Assembly (NCBI RefSeq): GCF_014203115.1
Contig: NZ_JACHIJ010000005.1
Location: 186,001-250,000, forward strand
Origin: Afipia massiliensis
GTDB lineage: Bacteria > Pseudomonadota > Alphaproteobacteria > Rhizobiales > Xanthobacteraceae
Reading direction: 5' to 3'
DNA: 64,000 bases
Shown: positions 33,245 to 42,905 of the stretch, piece by piece
Position numbering within the stretch: position 1 is the first letter of the stretch
Layout of the letters: each line of letters begins with the position of its first letter
The notes under the pieces: model-generated
Told to the model about the DNA's origin: nothing
The model's input: the letters and a program-made list of their open reading frames with translations, nothing else
The model's database searches: none
Position numbers and translations under genes: made by a program

Positions 33245-34009
33245 ATGACCGACCACGTAACTGTCACCGACGAGGATAGCGCGCGCATCATCACCATGCG
33301 GCGGCCCGACAAGAAGAACGCGTTGACGCAGGGCATGTACACAACGATGGCCGACGCGATCAATTCCGCGCAGTCCGATCCGGACATCCGCAGCATTGTG
33401 ATCTCCGGTGGCGCTGGCGTGTTCACCGCGGGCAATGACCTTGAGGATTTCGCCAAAGCCAATACGTCGAACGACGACAGTTCGCGGCCGATGGCGGCGA
33501 CCCTGTTTCTCAGGGCGCTCGCCGATAACGAGAAGCCGCTGATCGGCGCGGTCGACGGCATCGCCGTCGGCGTCGGCACCACCATGCTGTTTCATTGCGA
33601 CTACGTTGTCGCGGGCTCCACCGCGACATTCTCGACGCCGTTCATCCATCTCGGTCTGGTTCCCGAAGCCGCCTCCAGCCTGCTCGCGCCGCGCGTGATG
33701 GGATATCAGCGCGCCTTTTCCATGCTGGTGATGGGCCGCACCGTCACGGCGGAGGAAGCCCGCGAGGCCGGTTTCGTCAACGCGGTGGTCGCGCCCGGGC
33801 ATACCGAAGCCGAGGCGCGCAAGGTCGCGCGTGAAATCGGCTCGCTGCCGAAGGACGCGGTGGCGCTGACCCGCAAGCTGCTCAAGCCGGCGCGGGAAGA
33901 TGTGCAGCGCAGGATGGACGAGGAATCGCACCATTTCGGCGAGCGGCTGAAATCCGACGAGGCGCGCAACGCCTTCAGCGCCTTTTTTGCGCGCAAGAAG
34001 AAGGCCTGA
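33245..34009 (+). CDS. Enoyl-CoA hydratase/isomerase family protein
   Basis: 254 residues from the ATG at 33245, where the crotonase fold begins (MTDHVTVTDEDSARIITMRR); the frame is open 22 codons further. It has the CoA-binding/oxyanion motif IVISGGAGVFTAGNDLEDFA, a second oxyanion loop near PLIGAVDGIAVGVGTTM, and FIHLGLVPEAASSLLAPRVM with a glutamate at the usual catalytic position. It would hydrate or isomerise enoyl-CoA in fatty or aromatic acid breakdown. It may serve the acyl-CoA dehydrogenase region, although they are not in one operon. Confidence 0.88.
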   Translation: MTDHVTVTDEDSARIITMRRPDKKNALTQGMYTTMADAINSAQSDPDIRSIVISGGAGVFTAGNDLEDFAKANTSNDDSSRPMAATLFLRALADNEKPLIGAVDGIAVGVGTTMLFHCDYVVAGSTATFSTPFIHLGLVPEAASSLLAPRVMGYQRAFSMLVMGRTVTAEEAREAGFVNAVVAPGHTEAEARKVAREIGSLPKDAVALTRKLLKPAREDVQRRMDEESHHFGERLKSDEARNAFSAFFARKKKA

Positions 34010-34062
34010 GCGCGGTTTATCGGCCGCCCGCATCCTCAGCTAATATCGAAGTCAAGGCGCAG

Positions 34063-34085
34063 ATGCCCGGGACAAGCCCGGGCAT
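34063..34085. repeat. Short palindromic element
   Basis: ATGCCCGGG-ACAAG-CCCGGGCAT is a perfect 9-bp inverted repeat in the gap after the hydratase gene. Similar palindromes are frequent between genes in this bacterial family. It may also act as a weak terminator. Confidence 0.55.
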
Positions 34086-34147
34086 GACGCGTTAATATAG
34101 GCCACTTGCAAGGAATCCCTTCGGCACCAGAAGAAAGACAACGGTCC

Positions 34148-35077
34148 ATGCCGACACTGTACTATCACCACAAAGCAGGCCTGAACCATGTGACCGCGCC
34201 CGGCCACCCCGAGCGGCCGGATCGGCTGCGTGCGATCGAGGAAGGCTTGTCGGCGGATCACTTCAAGACACTGGTCCGCGTGGACGCGCCGGAAGCGGAT
34301 CTCGATGTGGTCGCACTCTGCCATAGCAACGAATATATCGACGAGTTGCGCCACATCGCGCCGAAGGACGGCATCGTTTATCTCGACGGCGATACGTCGA
34401 TGTCGCCGGGCACATTGGAAGCCGCACTGCGCGCCACCGGCGGTGCGGTTGCCGCCGTCGATGCGGTGATGAAGAACAAGCGCACCAATGCGTTTGTCGG
34501 CACCCGTCCGCCGGGGCATCACGCCGAAACGTCGCGGCCGATGGGCTTCTGCTTCTTCGACAGCGCTGCGATTGCCGCGCGCTACGCGCAGCGCAAGTAC
34601 GGCATCACGCGCGCCTGCGTGGTCGACTTCGATGTCCATCACGGCAACGGCAGCCAGGAAATCTTCTGGGCCGATCCGACCGTGATGTACGCCTCCACCC
34701 ATCAGATGCCGCTGTTTCCAGGCACCGGCAGCATGCAGGAGCGCGGCGATCAGGACACCATCGTCAACGCGCCGCTGCGCGCCGGCAACGGCAGCCGCGA
34801 ATTTCGCGAAGCCTTCGATCTTGCTATTCTCCCCCGACTGGAAGCCTTCGAGCCCGAACTGATTGTGATTTCGGCGGGCTTCGATGCGCACTGGCGCGAT
34901 CCGCTCGGCAGTCTCGAATTGCGCGAAGAAGATTTCGCCTGGGTCACGCGCAAGCTGATGGAAATCGCCGACAAGTCGGCCGAGGGGCGGATCGTCTCCG
35001 TGCTGGAAGGCGGCTACGACCTGCAGGGCTTGCGGGATTCGGTCGCCGTTCACGTCGCCGCGCTGATGAACAACTAG
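34148..35077 (+). CDS. Histone deacetylase-family amidohydrolase
   Basis: 309 residues from the ATG at 34148; the frame is open 14 codons further up, but the family starts at LYYHHKAGLNHVTAPGHPER. Zinc amidohydrolase motifs are present: TRPPGHHAETSRPMGFCFFD with the His-His dyad, VVDFDVHHGNGSQEIFW with two zinc ligands, and VISAGFDAHWRDPLG with the third. The bacterial members act on acetylpolyamines or acetylated proteins; the substrate cannot be read from sequence. A REP-like palindrome and the xseB gene follow. Confidence 0.93.
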   Translation: MPTLYYHHKAGLNHVTAPGHPERPDRLRAIEEGLSADHFKTLVRVDAPEADLDVVALCHSNEYIDELRHIAPKDGIVYLDGDTSMSPGTLEAALRATGGAVAAVDAVMKNKRTNAFVGTRPPGHHAETSRPMGFCFFDSAAIAARYAQRKYGITRACVVDFDVHHGNGSQEIFWADPTVMYASTHQMPLFPGTGSMQERGDQDTIVNAPLRAGNGSREFREAFDLAILPRLEAFEPELIVISAGFDAHWRDPLGSLELREEDFAWVTRKLMEIADKSAEGRIVSVLEGGYDLQGLRDSVAVHVAALMNN

Positions 35078-35089
35078 CATTGATTTCAT

Positions 35090-35163
35090 CATTGCGAGGA
35101 GCGCTTGCGACGAAGCAATCCAGTCTTGCTGTTGCTCTGGATTGCTTCGCTTGGCTCGCAATG
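35090..35163. repeat. REP-like long palindrome, copy 1
   Basis: CATTGCGAG...CTCGCAATG arms enclose GACGAAGCAATCCAG and CTGGATTGCTTCG, giving a 74-base imperfect hairpin. A close copy lies at 56624-56699. Elements of this wording are scattered between genes in Bradyrhizobium and its relatives. Confidence 0.8.
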
Positions 35164-35277
35164 ACGAGAGGCGGCCCTCTTCCCCCACCGCCGCAAATCG
35201 CGCTAGATTGCCGCCACATTGCGCCCGCAAATCGCTTCTAGATTCCGCAGCGCTATCACCGATTCAGGACTCGCATC

Positions 35278-35529
35278 ATGACCGACACTCCCCATGCGGA
35301 CGTCAAGAAGCTCAGCTTCGAACGCGCAATCGAGGAATTGGAAACGATCGTGAAGCGCCTCGAGGACGGCAAGGTGCCGCTCGAGGAATCGGTCGCGATC
35401 TATGAGCGCGGCGAAAGCCTCAAGCGCCGCTGCGAGGAACTGTTGCGTCAGGCCGAAGCGCGCGTCGACAAGATCACCACCGATGCGTCCGGTCAGGCTG
35501 CCGGCACCGAACCGCTCGACGTTCAGTAA
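35278..35529 (+). CDS. xseB: Exodeoxyribonuclease VII small subunit
   Basis: 83 residues. The XseB helical hairpin is clear: KLSFERAIEELETIVKRLED, then GKVPLEESVAIYERGESLKR and RCEELLRQAEARVDKI. Several small subunits bind one XseA and shape degradation of single-stranded DNA. The position before dxs is a common bacterial order. AGGA lies upstream of the ATG. Confidence 0.95.
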   Translation: MTDTPHADVKKLSFERAIEELETIVKRLEDGKVPLEESVAIYERGESLKRRCEELLRQAEARVDKITTDASGQAAGTEPLDVQ

Positions 35530-35787
35530 GTTCGCACAGCACCAAGCTGTCGCTGTTTCGCGCAATCTCACTCTCTCCCCCGCGAAGCGGGAACCATCGG
35601 CAGCTCAATTTCGAGCTCTAAACAGTCATTTCCCGGCCCCTTATGCCCGAAAAGTGAGACTTTTCGCGCCTGCCTAACGGATTGGCATTGTTTTGGAATT
35701 GGTATAAGTCACGGGTCCGTTTCGGACCTTTCTGAGCATTTTGCGTGCCGGGCCGGGCGCCCTCAAAATCATTGCGGATAAATTGAA

Positions 35788-37722
35788 GTGTCAAATTCGA
35801 GCAAGACTCCTCTCCTCGACGCGGCGCCGACGCCCGACCTGCTGCGCAAGCTCAAGCCCGAGCAACTGCGCCAGTTCGCCGACGAACTGCGGATCGAGAC
35901 CATCGACGCAGTATCGGTGACCGGCGGTCATTTCGGCGCGGGCCTCGGCGTTGTCGAACTGACCACCGCGCTTCATTATGTGTTCAACACGCCCGCCGAC
36001 CGCATCATCTGGGACGTTGGCCATCAGGCCTATCCGCACAAAATTCTCACCGGCCGCCGCGACCGCATCCGCACGCTGCGCACCGGAGGCGGCCTGTCCG
36101 GCTTCACCAAGCGCGCCGAAAGCGAATACGATCCGTTCGGCGCCGCGCATTCCTCGACATCGATTTCGGCCGGCCTCGGCATGGCCGTGGCGCGCGATCT
36201 CACCGGCGGCAAGAACAACGTCATCGCCGTGATCGGCGACGGCTCGATGTCCGCCGGCATGGCCTATGAAGCGATGAACAATGCCGGCGCGATGCATTCG
36301 CGCCTGATCGTCATCCTCAACGACAACGACATGTCGATCGCACCGCCGGTCGGCGCGATGTCGGCCTATCTCGCGCGCCTGCTGTCGGGAAAGACCTACG
36401 CCTCCGCCCGCGAAGCGCTGAAGAATCTTGCGCACAAGCTGCCGAAGTTCTTCGAGGACCGCGCGTTGCGCGCCGAAGAATACGCGCGCGGCATGGTGAC
36501 CGGCGGCACGCTGTTCGAAGAACTCGGCTTCTTCTATGTCGGCCCGATCGACGGCCACAATCTCGATCACCTGCTTCCTGTGCTGCAGAATGTGCGCGAT
36601 GCGGAAAAGGGGCCGATCCTCGTTCATGTCGTGACTCAAAAAGGCAAAGGCTACGGGCCGGCAGAAGCCGCCGCCGACAAGTATCACGCCGTCGCGAAGT
36701 TCGATGTCGCCACCGGCGCGCAGGTCAAGGCGAAGTCCAATGCACCGGCCTACACCAACGTGTTCGGCCAGAGCCTGATCAAGGAAGCTCAGAAGGACGA
36801 CAAGATCGTCGCCATCACCGCGGCGATGCCGGGCGGCACCGGCGTCGACATGTTCGCCAAGGCCTTCCCGAAGCGCACCTTCGATGTCGGCATTGCCGAG
36901 CAGCATGCGGTGACGTTCGCAGCCGGCCTCGCCACCGAGGGCTTCAAGCCGTTCTGCGCGATCTATTCGACGTTCCTGCAGCGCGGCTACGATCAGGTCG
37001 TCCATGACGTGGCGATCCAGCACCTTCCGGTGCGCTTCGCCATCGACCGTGCCGGCCTCGTCGGCGCCGACGGCCCGACCCATGCCGGTTCGTTCGACAA
37101 CGCCTATCTCGGCTGCCTCCCCGGCTTCGTCATCATGGCGGCGGCGGATGAAGCCGATCTGGTGCACATGGTCGCCACGCAGGTTGCGATCGATGACGCG
37201 CCGAGCGCCCTGCGCTATCCGCGCGGCGAAGGCCGCGGCGTCGATATGCCGGAAGTCGGCGTGCCACTGCCGATCGGCAAGGGCCGCATCATGCGCCAAG
37301 CCGATAAGAAGGGCTCGAAGGTCGCGCTGCTGTCGTTCGGCGCGCGGCTCGGCGAATGTCTCAAGGCTGCCGATGAACTCGACACGCTCGGCTTGTCCAC
37401 CACCGTCGCCGATGCGCGCTTCATGAAGCCGCTCGATCTCGACATGATCCTCAAGCTGGCGCGCGAGCATGACGTGCTCATCACCATCGAGGAAGGCTCG
37501 ATCGGCGGATTCGGCACCCATGTGCTGCAGACGCTGGCCGATCATGGCGCGCTCGACGGCCATGTGCGCGTGCGTAACCTCGTGCTGCCGGATACCTTCA
37601 TCGATCATGACTCGCCGGCGGCGATGTATGCGCAGGCCGGTCTCGACGCCAAGGGCATCGTCGCCAAGGTGTTCGAGGCGCTCGGCAAGGATATGAAGTC
37701 CGAAACGGTGAAGCTGGCCTGA
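35788..37722 (+). CDS. dxs: 1-deoxy-D-xylulose-5-phosphate synthase
   Basis: 644 residues from a GTG at 35788. Thiamine-diphosphate enzyme of the MEP isoprenoid pathway: the ThDP motif is [20 protein letters not shown], the early motif [20 protein letters not shown] lies before [16 protein letters not shown], and the pyrimidine-domain glutamate lies in [17 protein letters not shown]. The C-terminal transketolase domain ends with [14 protein letters not shown]. It condenses pyruvate and glyceraldehyde 3-phosphate. Length is normal. It lies upstream of tlyA with a 36-base gap, a common arrangement that suggests one operon. Confidence 0.97.
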   Translation: MSNSSKTPLLDAAPTPDLLRKLKPEQLRQFADELRIETIDAVSVTGGHFGAGLGVVELTTALHYVFNTPADRIIWDVGHQAYPHKILTGRRDRIRTLRTGGGLSGFTKRAESEYDPFGAAHSSTSISAGLGMAVARDLTGGKNNVIAVIGDGSMSAGMAYEAMNNAGAMHSRLIVILNDNDMSIAPPVGAMSAYLARLLSGKTYASAREALKNLAHKLPKFFEDRALRAEEYARGMVTGGTLFEELGFFYVGPIDGHNLDHLLPVLQNVRDAEKGPILVHVVTQKGKGYGPAEAAADKYHAVAKFDVATGAQVKAKSNAPAYTNVFGQSLIKEAQKDDKIVAITAAMPGGTGVDMFAKAFPKRTFDVGIAEQHAVTFAAGLATEGFKPFCAIYSTFLQRGYDQVVHDVAIQHLPVRFAIDRAGLVGADGPTHAGSFDNAYLGCLPGFVIMAAADEADLVHMVATQVAIDDAPSALRYPRGEGRGVDMPEVGVPLPIGKGRIMRQADKKGSKVALLSFGARLGECLKAADELDTLGLSTTVADARFMKPLDLDMILKLAREHDVLITIEEGSIGGFGTHVLQTLADHGALDGHVRVRNLVLPDTFIDHDSPAAMYAQAGLDAKGIVAKVFEALGKDMKSETVKLA

Positions 37723-37758
37723 CGATTACAGGCAAGGCACGTCTGACAAAGGCAGGAC

Positions 37759-38490
37759 ATGGCCGAACGCAAGCGCGCGGACCTTCTGCTGGTTGAACGC
37801 GGCCTGTGCGAAAGCCGCGCTCGCGCTCAGGCTGCCATCGAGGCGGGCCGCGTCATCGCCAACGGCAAGCTGGTTCTGAAACCGTCGGAAACCATCGCAA
37901 CGGACGCCGAGATCGCGGCCGAGCCCGCGCATCCCTGGGTGTCGCGCGGCGGCGTCAAGCTCACCGGCGCGCTGGAGCAATACCCGATCGACCTCGAGGA
38001 TCACGTCTGCGTCGATGTCGGTGCATCGACCGGCGGTTTTACCGAGGTCCTGCTCGCCAACGGAGCGAGTCTCGTCTACGCCATCGATGTCGGTCGCGGG
38101 CAGTTGCATCCGAGCCTGCACGGAAACCCGAAAATCGTTTCGATGGAGGAAACCGACATCCGCTCGCTCGCCGGCAGACGCCTCGAGATTCGGCCCGATG
38201 TCGTGGTGATCGATGTCAGCTTCATTTCGCTGAAGCTTGTCTTGCCTGCGGTGCTGCCGATTGCGGCTGCGCCGACCCATCTGCTCGCGCTGATCAAGCC
38301 GCAGTTCGAGGCCGAGCGGAAACACTCCAAGAAGGGTATCATCCGCGACGGAGCCGTTCACAAGGCTGTCTGCGACGATATCGCCGCTTTCGCGGAATCG
38401 CTGGGCTGCACCGACATCAAGGTGTTTCCGTCCTCGATCACGGGCGGCGACGGCAACGCCGAGTTCTTCATCGGCGCGCGGCGCGGCTAG
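37759..38490 (+). CDS. tlyA: TlyA-family rRNA methyltransferase / hemolysin-like protein
   Basis: 243 residues. An N-terminal S4 RNA-binding domain ([20 protein letters not shown], then [19 protein letters not shown]) is followed by an FtsJ-like methyltransferase fold with the SAM site [20 protein letters not shown] and [17 protein letters not shown]. TlyA proteins 2'-O-methylate rRNA. The next gene starts 5 bases after its stop. Confidence 0.94.
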   Translation: MAERKRADLLLVERGLCESRARAQAAIEAGRVIANGKLVLKPSETIATDAEIAAEPAHPWVSRGGVKLTGALEQYPIDLEDHVCVDVGASTGGFTEVLLANGASLVYAIDVGRGQLHPSLHGNPKIVSMEETDIRSLAGRRLEIRPDVVVIDVSFISLKLVLPAVLPIAAAPTHLLALIKPQFEAERKHSKKGIIRDGAVHKAVCDDIAAFAESLGCTDIKVFPSSITGGDGNAEFFIGARRG

Positions 38491-38495
38491 GCATC

Positions 38496-39734
38496 ATGAC
38501 TGAACGCCTCACCATCGATCATGTCGGCCATTTCGGCGACGGCGTCGCGCTTGCTGACAACGCAAACATCTACGTGCCCTATGCACTCGGCGGCGAAACC
38601 GTCGACGTGCTGCCCTCACCCGGCCATCCGGATCGCCGCGTGCTCGCGCATGTGGTGACTGCGAGCCCGCAGCGGATCGATCCGTTCTGTCCGCATTTCG
38701 GCACCTGCGGCGGCTGCGCGATCCAGCACTGGCAGCCGGACGCCTATCGGACATGGAAGCGGCAGCTTGTGATCGACACGCTGCATCATGCTGGGATCGA
38801 CTGCGAGGTCGGTGAGCTGATCGACGCGCACGGCACGGGCCGCCGCCGCATGACGCTGCACGCGCGGCAGAGCCAGCAGGGCATTCTGCGCGTCGGCTTC
38901 GCCGCCGCCGGACGCCACGAGATCATCGCCATCGATCACTGCCCGATCCTCGATCCCGCAATGGACGGCGCAATCGAGGCGGCGAACGAGATCGCGGAGT
39001 TGCTCAGGCCGGTGAGCAAGCCGCTCGATATTCAAGTCACCGCGGCGGACAACGGCCTCGACGTCGATGTGCGCGGCTCCGGCCCGCTCGGCACCGCGCT
39101 GCTGACGTCGCTGTCGAAGCTCGCCGAAAGACACAATCTCGCGCGGCTGACGCGCCACGGCGAACTGGTCATCATGCGCAACCCGCCGGTGGTGCGCGTC
39201 GGCAAGGCGCAGGTCACGCTGCCGCCGGGTTCGTTCATGCAGCCGACCGCTTTGGGCGAAGCAACGTTGGCTGAACTCGCCTTCGCGCGGGCCAAGGGCG
39301 CGAAGCATATCGCCGATCTGTTTTGCGGGTTCGGTCCGTTCGCGTTTCGCCTTGCGGAGAAATTCAAGGTGTCGGCGTTCGACAGCGATGCGGTCGCGGT
39401 GGCGGCGCTGCAGAACGCCGTGAAGCTGACGCAGGGCCTCAAGCCGATCAAGGCCGAGGCGCGCGACCTGTTCCGCCGTCCGCTGATGCCGCAGGAGCTG
39501 CGCGACTACGATGGCGTGGTGTTCGATCCGCCGCGTCAGGGCGCGCAGGCGCAGGCGCAGCAACTGGCCGCGAGCAAGATCGGCCTCGCCGTCGCGGTGT
39601 CATGCAATCCCGCGACGTTCGCGCGCGACGCCCGCATCCTGATCGACGGTGGATTCAAGATCGACAGCGTTACGCCGGTCGATCAGTTCCGCCACACCCC
39701 GCATGTGGAACTGGTGGCGCGGTTCAAGCGATAG
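38496..39734 (+). CDS. TrmA/RumA-family class I RNA m5U methyltransferase
   Basis: 412 residues from the ATG at 38496, 5 bases after tlyA; the same frame runs open antisense-free back through tlyA, but only this start fits the family. A TRAM-like beta start ([20 protein letters not shown]) is followed by iron-sulfur cysteines in [16 protein letters not shown] plus a later HCPILD. The SAM site is [18 protein letters not shown], and the catalytic cysteine lies in [17 protein letters not shown]. It would methylate uridine C5 in 23S rRNA or tRNA; the exact target is unresolved. Its TAG abuts the convergent DUF1194 stop. Confidence 0.93.
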   Translation: MTERLTIDHVGHFGDGVALADNANIYVPYALGGETVDVLPSPGHPDRRVLAHVVTASPQRIDPFCPHFGTCGGCAIQHWQPDAYRTWKRQLVIDTLHHAGIDCEVGELIDAHGTGRRRMTLHARQSQQGILRVGFAAAGRHEIIAIDHCPILDPAMDGAIEAANEIAELLRPVSKPLDIQVTAADNGLDVDVRGSGPLGTALLTSLSKLAERHNLARLTRHGELVIMRNPPVVRVGKAQVTLPPGSFMQPTALGEATLAELAFARAKGAKHIADLFCGFGPFAFRLAEKFKVSAFDSDAVAVAALQNAVKLTQGLKPIKAEARDLFRRPLMPQELRDYDGVVFDPPRQGAQAQAQQLAASKIGLAVAVSCNPATFARDARILIDGGFKIDSVTPVDQFRHTPHVELVARFKR

Positions 39735-40577
39735 CTATCGTCCCCAGCGCTCCTGCCAGATCTTCTCGCCGATCAGGCATGAGATGCGCGGCTCGCGGGT
39801 CGCGGCCGGCACGATGCGCGGCTCCGGCACCCGATGCGCGACCTCCATCACCAGCTTGGTCCGGATCGCCTCCTTGAACTTCTCCTTTGTCTTGATCGGC
39901 ACCACGAACGATCCCGCCCCGCCGATCACGCAGTCCTCGTAGTAAATGTCGAGATTCTCGATATCCATCGTCGCGTAGTTGGTTTCCTTGGACATGATCG
40001 GCAGGCCGTTGATGGTGACGCCCTTGGCCAGCGCGGCGTCGCGCGCCACCGTCACCGGCTCGCCGTTGTTGTTCGGCCCGTCGCCCGAAATATCGATCAC
40101 CCGGCGCAGCCCCTGATAGTTGTTGGCCTCGAATAGCGGCATGGCGAAATTGATCGCGCCCGAGATCGAGGTCCGCGAGGCGCGGCGCAGTGGCGCTTTC
40201 AGGATTTCCTCGGCCAGCGCGCCGGCCGATTCCGGGCCGTCGATCACCCGCCACGGCACGACGATCTTCTGGTCGCTTGCCGCCGCCCATTCGAAGTAGG
40301 TCACCGCGACCTTGCCGGTCGGCCCGGTCTTCAGCGCCTGCAAAAACTCTTTCGAGGTGACCGCGAGCGCATAGCCTTCGCGCTGGAGCGCCAGTTCATC
40401 CATGTCCATGGAATAGGAGACGTCGACCGCCAGGATCAGTTCGACATCGACCCGCTTGGCTTCGTCGGTAGCCTGCGTGGACGAAGGCGGCGCAGCCGGT
40501 GCCGCGAGGCCAGCAACATCCCCGCCGGCGATAGCTCCCGCAACAAGCACCGCTCCGATCGAGACACACCAGCGCAT
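39735..40577 (-). CDS. DUF1194-family protein with von Willebrand A-like domain
   Basis: 280 residues; GGAGG precedes the ATG. A signal peptide or anchor (VSIGAVLVAGAIAGGDVAGL) leads into DVELILAVDVSYSMDMDELA, a MIDAS-like DxSxS metal site, then LRRVIDISGDGPNNNGEPV. Ends in a cysteine near ISCLIGEKIW. DUF1194 proteins are exported, of unknown function, and probably bind a divalent metal and a protein partner. Its stop and the stop of the convergent methyltransferase gene touch (TAGCTA). Confidence 0.9.
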   Translation of the reverse strand: MRWCVSIGAVLVAGAIAGGDVAGLAAPAAPPSSTQATDEAKRVDVELILAVDVSYSMDMDELALQREGYALAVTSKEFLQALKTGPTGKVAVTYFEWAAASDQKIVVPWRVIDGPESAGALAEEILKAPLRRASRTSISGAINFAMPLFEANNYQGLRRVIDISGDGPNNNGEPVTVARDAALAKGVTINGLPIMSKETNYATMDIENLDIYYEDCVIGGAGSFVVPIKTKEKFKEAIRTKLVMEVAHRVPEPRIVPAATREPRISCLIGEKIWQERWGR

Positions 40578-40716
40578 GGCGGACCTCCCATCGTTCAGAT
40601 CTGGATGGTGGCACGGTCCGTCCGAACCGGAAAGCTAAAACCCGGGCCGCCCCCTTCCTGTACACAGCAACCCCCATTCACGCCCTTTTTCGGGCCGGTT
40701 GCCCGATCCGGAGGCA

Positions 40717-40732
40717 TTTACCAACATTTCAC
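40717..40732 (+). promoter_or_regulatory. Chemoreceptor upstream element, copy 1 (TTTACCAACATTTCAC)
   Basis: It lies 189 bases before the first chemoreceptor start. It differs in one base from the copies before the other three chemoreceptor genes and is not inside a coding region that I support. It is a likely promoter or activator site. Confidence 0.6.
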
Positions 40733-40905
40733 GGAATTTGTTTACGTTTCGGATCGCGGATGCCCTCATTGATGACGGGCCGCCGACTGGAAATTGCCAA
40801 CACCGCCAAGCCTTCCCAGGCGTCGAACTTGTTTCGACAGCCAAGCGGCAGCGTTTGGATTCGTATTTTCTTGAACGGGTCAGAAAGACCCTAAGAGGAC
40901 CATTC

Positions 40906-42588
40906 ATGCTTTCCCGGCTCTCCATTCGAACCAAGCTCATCGCCCTCGTTTCCATCCTGCTCGTTGCCCTCACCGCCATGGGTGTCTTCGCCATCGTGGA
41001 AATGCGGGCGATCAACGCCTCCGCGCAGGTCATCAAGACAAGCTGGCTGCCGAGCGTCCGCCTGGTCGGCGAATTGCGCACCCAGTCTGCGCGCTACCGG
41101 GCAGTGCTGCGCGACTATCTCACCGAGCCGGACGAGAAGTTCATGGCGGATATCCAGCGCAATCTCGATGCCCGCGCCAAGGATTACGACACCGCGAACA
41201 AGGCTTATGAGCCGATGATTTCCTCGCCGCAGGAAGCCGCCCTATACAAGGAACTGTCAGCGACCTGGAAGACCTTCCGCGAAGCCGCCGACGAAGTCAT
41301 CGCCCATGCCCGCAAGCGCGAGACAGCGCAGGCACGGGCCGTCAATGCGCAGCGCGCCACCGTCGCTGGCCGCAGCATGGACGCGGTGCTGACAAAGCTT
41401 GTCGAGTTGAACGACAATGGTGCTGCGGCCTCCGGCTTGAAGGCTGAAAACGACTACGAGATGGCGTTCCGCATCGTGCTGGCGGCCCTGATCGCCATGG
41501 TGCTGGCGGGGCTTTGCGCCGCTGTCCTGATCGTGCGCGATGTCGCCCGCGGCATCGGCTCGGTCCTGACCCCGATGCGCGCATTGGCCACCGGCGATCT
41601 CACCACGCAGGTTCCTCATCAGGGCGAGAGCACCGAGATCGGCCAGATCGCCGACACTGTCCAGGTGTTCAAGGACGCCATGATCGCCAAGAAGGCTGCC
41701 GACGAGGCCGCCGCGGCTGAGGCCGCCATCAAGATGCGCCGCGCCGAAATGCTGGACAAGGCCACCGGCAGCTTCGAGGGCATGATCGGCGAACTGATCA
41801 GTTCACTGTCGTCGGCCTCCACCGAAATGGAAGCCACCGCCAGCACGCTGACCAGCGCCGCCGACAACACCCGGCAGCTCTCCAGCGCGGCTGCGAACGC
41901 GTCGCACGACGTGTCGGAAAGCATCCAGTCCACCGCCACCGCCACCGAGGAGATCACCTCTTCGGTTCAGGAAATCGGCCGTCAGGTGCTCGAATCCAGC
42001 CGCGTTGCCCAGGTTGCCGTCCAGCAGGCCGAGAAGACCGACACCAGCATCGCAGCACTGTCGCAGGCCGCCAACCGCATCGGCGACGTGGTGAAGCTCA
42101 TCACCGCCATCGCCGACCAGACCAACCTGCTCGCGCTCAATGCCACCATCGAGGCCGCACGCGCCGGCGAAGCCGGCCGTGGCTTCGCCGTGGTCGCCTC
42201 CGAGGTCAAGGCGCTCGCCGCGCAGACCGCGAAGGCGACCGACGAGATCACCGCGCAGATCTCCGACATGCAGATCGCCACCGGCGATTCCGTGGTCACG
42301 ATCAAGGAGATCAGCAGCACCATCAACCTGATGTCGGAAATCTCCTCGACCATCGCCGCTGCGGTGGAAGAACAGGGTGCCGCGACGCAGGAAATCGCGC
42401 GCAATGTGCAGCAGGCCGCCGAACTCAGCATGCGCGTCGCGACCAACATCACCGACGTGGACCGCAGCAACGGCGAGACCGGTGCAGCTTCGGCGCAGGT
42501 GCTTTCCGCCGCACAGTCGCTGTCGAAGGAAAGCAACCACCTGCAAATGGAAGTCCGCAACTTCCTCTCGACGATCCGCGCCGCCTGA
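40906..42588 (+). CDS. Methyl-accepting chemotaxis protein 1
   Basis: 560 residues from the ATG at 40906 (AGAGGA 7 bases upstream); an open frame reaches 40699 but the extra part contains the control region. A transmembrane helix follows SIRTKL. The periplasmic four-helix bundle contains a [20 protein letters not shown] motif; the second membrane helix lies about 185-207, then HAMP. The signalling domain has the conserved tip [20 protein letters not shown]. No C-terminal CheR/CheB tether pentapeptide is seen. It differs from the next three in the HAMP-adjacent part. Confidence 0.95.
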   Translation: MLSRLSIRTKLIALVSILLVALTAMGVFAIVEMRAINASAQVIKTSWLPSVRLVGELRTQSARYRAVLRDYLTEPDEKFMADIQRNLDARAKDYDTANKAYEPMISSPQEAALYKELSATWKTFREAADEVIAHARKRETAQARAVNAQRATVAGRSMDAVLTKLVELNDNGAAASGLKAENDYEMAFRIVLAALIAMVLAGLCAAVLIVRDVARGIGSVLTPMRALATGDLTTQVPHQGESTEIGQIADTVQVFKDAMIAKKAADEAAAAEAAIKMRRAEMLDKATGSFEGMIGELISSLSSASTEMEATASTLTSAADNTRQLSSAAANASHDVSESIQSTATATEEITSSVQEIGRQVLESSRVAQVAVQQAEKTDTSIAALSQAANRIGDVVKLITAIADQTNLLALNATIEAARAGEAGRGFAVVASEVKALAAQTAKATDEITAQISDMQIATGDSVVTIKEISSTINLMSEISSTIAAAVEEQGAATQEIARNVQQAAELSMRVATNITDVDRSNGETGAASAQVLSAAQSLSKESNHLQMEVRNFLSTIRAA

Positions 42589-42615
42589 CGCGATTCGCCT
42601 GGCGAACATTCTGAG

Positions 42616-42646
42616 GCCGGCGGCGCGAAAGCACCGCCGGCTTTTT
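42616..42646 (+). terminator. Intrinsic terminator after chemoreceptor 1
   Basis: Stem GCCGGCGG/CCGCCGGC (8 bp, loop CGCGAAAGCA) is followed by TTTTT. Confidence 0.88.
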
Positions 42647-42746
42647 GCATGATGGACGCGAGCAGCGACTCATGCGCTCAGCGCATCCGGCATCGGCGCA
42701 AACGCCGCAAGCGAAACGCGCTTTCCGCCGCCGGCGGCGAAACACC

Positions 42747-42762
42747 TTTACGAACATTTCAC
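42747..42762 (+). promoter_or_regulatory. Chemoreceptor upstream element, copy 2 (TTTACGAACATTTCAC)
   Basis: It lies 159 bases before the start of chemoreceptor 2 and follows the terminator of the previous gene, as a promoter for its own gene would. Confidence 0.6.
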
Positions 42763-42905
42763 TTCACGCAACGAAATTGAGAATGAGCGAATCCGAGCCG
42801 CTGAAAGCGGGCCGGTATTCGATCAGCCATCGCCGTTCCGGCACACCGCCCACTCTGCCGACTCATCCATCGATCAAACTGGTCAGAAAGACTCAGGATC
42901 CCACC

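Noticed and set aside
35791..37608. Minus-strand frame of about 600 codons opposite dxs
   Set aside because: dxs has all family motifs on the plus strand. The opposite frame has no motif or ribosome site.
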